A stretch of 6,298 bases of DNA. Source: Deltaproteobacteria bacterium. Lineage in GTDB: Bacteria > Desulfobacterota > DSM-4660 > Desulfatiglandales > HGW-15. The position numbers and the translations under genes are program-made. Under the pieces are notes generated by a model that had not been told where the DNA came from, ran no database searches, and was given only the letters and a program-made list of their open reading frames with translations. Below are positions 5,200 to 6,298 of this stretch, in pieces; position 1 is the stretch's first letter, and each line of letters starts with the position of its first letter. The stretch lies in NCBI GenBank assembly GCA_016932235.1, contig JAFGDF010000310.1:1-6298 (forward strand). The letters are read 5' to 3'.

Positions 5200-5589
5200 A
5201 TGGGAACTTGGCTGATAAGAATATCTGTAATCTATCTTTTCCTCGGTACTGCTTTAGGGATGTATATGTCTATCACAGGAGATTTTGAATTAAGTTCAGT
5301 GCATACACATTTATCGCTTATAGGCTGGACTACCATGACATTAGCCGGTATTATATATTCTATTTTCCCGAAACTGGCCCAAAGTGTCCTTTGTAAGATT
5401 CAGTTTATACTTTTCAACACAGGCCTGCCCATTATGATGACAGGGCTTGTTTTATTGATAAGCGGTCCAGGTCCTGTGGCAGTGGTTTCAGTCGGCGCAA
5501 CAATTACGTCGATTGCAATCCTTTTTTTCACAATAAACGTTTTAACCGGATTGAAAAGTATTCCTGATATTGAAAATGATCGGAATTAA
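5200..5589 (+). CDS. Small four-helix membrane protein with HxH motif (cytochrome oxidase subunit I-like)
   Basis: A 129-residue inner-membrane protein. Four hydrophobic segments are visible at about 5-25, 38-57, 68-88 and 93-115, with a charged tail SIPDIENDRN. The start of TM2 has SSVHTHLSLIGW (His35, His37), a pattern shared with small proteins often annotated as cytochrome-c-oxidase-like and with heme-copper oxidase and NnrS-type helices, where such His residues bind heme or copper. At one third of the length of a real oxidase subunit and with only these two His residues, it cannot be a complete oxidase; heme binding is an inference. The start at 5200 was chosen because AAAGGGGG lies eight bases upstream; the open frame back to 5131 has no family-like sequence and no ribosome site. 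It is transcribed alone, convergent with the Fe-S scaffold gene. Confidence 0.8.
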   Translation: MGTWLIRISVIYLFLGTALGMYMSITGDFELSSVHTHLSLIGWTTMTLAGIIYSIFPKLAQSVLCKIQFILFNTGLPIMMTGLVLLISGPGPVAVVSVGATITSIAILFFTINVLTGLKSIPDIENDRN

Positions 5590-5615
5590 TATTCAATATT
5601 TGAACACTGCTTTCT

Positions 5616-5670
5616 CATTCCAACGAATCCCGGATCAGGTTCCGGGACAGATTAAGTGACGCCTGGAATG
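5616..5670. repeat. Nested palindrome (REP-like) between convergent genes
   Basis: TCCCGGA (5628-5634) and TCCGGGA (5641-5647) form a perfect hairpin with a TCAGGT loop. Outside it CATTCCA (5616-5622) and TGGAATG (5664-5670) form a second 7-bp pair. The pattern, with ends like CATTCC and a GATCAGG-type centre, recalls dispersed intergenic repeats of many proteobacteria. It lies between the stops of two convergent genes and may help end transcription, but no T-run follows on either strand. Confidence 0.5.
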
Positions 5671-5713
5671 ATAAATAGAGTGGTTACGCAAAGGTCTCGG
5701 TGGCGGCTGTTTT

Positions 5714-6157
5714 TCAAGATACTATCGTGCTTTTGGACTGATAACTCTTTAAAGCCTGATTTATAGTCTTAACGGCCAGTTGAATGCAGTGATGCTTTTG
5801 GGCCGGTATTTCCTCAAGTTCCTTGAAGACATCACCATCATTTATTGAAAGGGCCCGGTCGATCGATCTGCCCTTTACAAGATCTCCTATTGCCATGGCA
5901 GCGGTTATGGTACCGATGCATCCCATTACGACGAATTTGACATCCGATATAAAATTATTTTCTATTTTCAGGTAAACAGTCATACTATCTCCGCAGGAAC
6001 CGGTTAACTCACTTACATGATCGGCATCCGGCAGGACACCCCAGTGTTTTCTCTCAATGTAATAATCCAGGGCCTTTTTTGAAAAACCCCTGCGATCGGG
6101 AATTGCACTCATAATCCCTTCAGATAGAGATTCAAATATCTTCTCTTGAGCCTTCAT
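5714..6157 (-). CDS. IscU/NifU-N-like iron-sulfur cluster assembly scaffold
   Basis: A 147-residue cytoplasmic scaffold on which Fe-S clusters are built before transfer to apo-proteins. The family's cluster ligands are all present: Cys55 and Asp57 in GSCGDSM, Cys80 in GCIGTIT, and His123-Cys124 in KHHC, matching Cys37/Asp39/Cys63/His105/Cys106 of IscU. The chaperone-binding LPPVK motif of classical IscU is IPAQK here, and residues 1-45 form an N-terminal extension (with SAIPDRRGFSKKALDYY) not seen in E. coli IscU. The start at 6157 has AAGGTG five bases upstream. No iscS/nifS cysteine desulfurase, ferredoxin or Fur/IscR-like gene lies next to it in the window, so it may be an auxiliary scaffold. 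The assignment to the family is firm; the client is unknown. Confidence 0.9.
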   Translation of the reverse strand: MKAQEKIFESLSEGIMSAIPDRRGFSKKALDYYIERKHWGVLPDADHVSELTGSCGDSMTVYLKIENNFISDVKFVVMGCIGTITAAMAIGDLVKGRSIDRALSINDGDVFKELEEIPAQKHHCIQLAVKTINQALKSYQSKSTIVS

Positions 6158-6273
6158 CTCTTCACCTTAACGCGATGTTAAATCTTAAGTAACAATTTAG
6201 CCTTATGCAATATTATTGACAGTCTCATAATTGAATTGACATCATGGTTGCCTAAGAGTCTATTTTTTCTGGA
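6158..6273 (-). promoter_or_regulatory. Upstream region of the scaffold gene, weak promoter candidate
   Basis: On the minus strand TTGCAT (about 6211-6206) and TAAGAT (about 6188-6183) are 17 bp apart, a modest sigma-70-like match. No sigma-54 GG-N10-GC pair was found here, and no clear IscR or Fur box was recognised. Confidence 0.25.
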
Positions 6274-6291
6274 CCCCGGCCTTCGCCGGGG
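6274..6291. repeat. Dispersed palindrome CCCCGGC-CTTC-GCCGGGG
   Basis: A perfect 7-bp stem with a CTTC tetraloop, flanked by TCTGGAC on the left and TGACGGA on the right. This layout (CTGGA...palindrome...GTGACG) is a common dispersed intergenic repeat of proteobacterial genomes. The T-run is before, not after, the stem on the plus strand, and no T-run follows on the minus strand, so it is not an intrinsic terminator. Confidence 0.7.
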
Positions 6292-6298
6292 TGACGGA

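Overview
The window reads as chromosomal DNA from an anaerobic or microaerophilic Gram-negative bacterium, most likely a Desulfobacterota (former Deltaproteobacteria) sulfate reducer or syntroph. This rests on protein resemblance remembered from families, not on a search: a selenocysteine-type peroxiredoxin, a PAS-AAA-Fis sigma-54 activator, a DUF364 protein, a COG1237 metallo-hydrolase, an IscU/NifU-like scaffold, and CCCCGGC-CTTC-GCCGGGG type dispersed palindromes. All complete genes look intact, and no insertion sequence, CRISPR array, tRNA or rRNA gene was seen.

Layout. 1-435 (+): C-terminal end of a gene that begins outside the window. 436-571: convergent gap with inverted repeats. 572-1291 (-): a 239-residue AhpC-like peroxiredoxin whose peroxidatic cysteine codon is an in-frame TGA (1040-1042), followed at the right distance by a SECIS-like hairpin. 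An ordinary ORF caller splits it into two false genes. It has its own extended -10 promoter at about 1364-1372. 1402-3282 (-): a three-gene operon of a 93-residue unknown protein, a COG1237 metallo-beta-lactamase-fold hydrolase and a DUF4213/DUF364 protein. 3502-4878 (-): a sigma-54 activator gene immediately upstream of that operon. 4879-5199: divergent regulatory gap. 5200-5589 (+): a small four-helix membrane protein with an HxH motif. 5590-5713: convergent gap with a nested palindrome. 5714-6157 (-): an IscU-like Fe-S scaffold. 6158-6298: its upstream region, with a dispersed palindrome at the edge.

The most coherent system is the local regulatory circuit. The 219-bp gap between the activator gene and the three-gene operon holds a very good -24/-12 promoter (TGGCATAAGAAATGCT, GG-N10-GC, minus strand). 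About 62-82 bp upstream of the predicted start lies a TTGATAA-N8-TTATCAA dyad, where an activator would bind. The simplest reading is that the activator at 3502-4878 switches on the hydrolase/DUF364 operon; its signal is unknown, though the PAS domain carries three cysteines that could sense redox state or a metal. The operon's biochemical job is not established. The selenoprotein peroxiredoxin and the Fe-S scaffold fit an oxygen-sensitive, iron-sulfur-rich metabolism, but no direct functional link between them and the operon can be shown from sequence alone.
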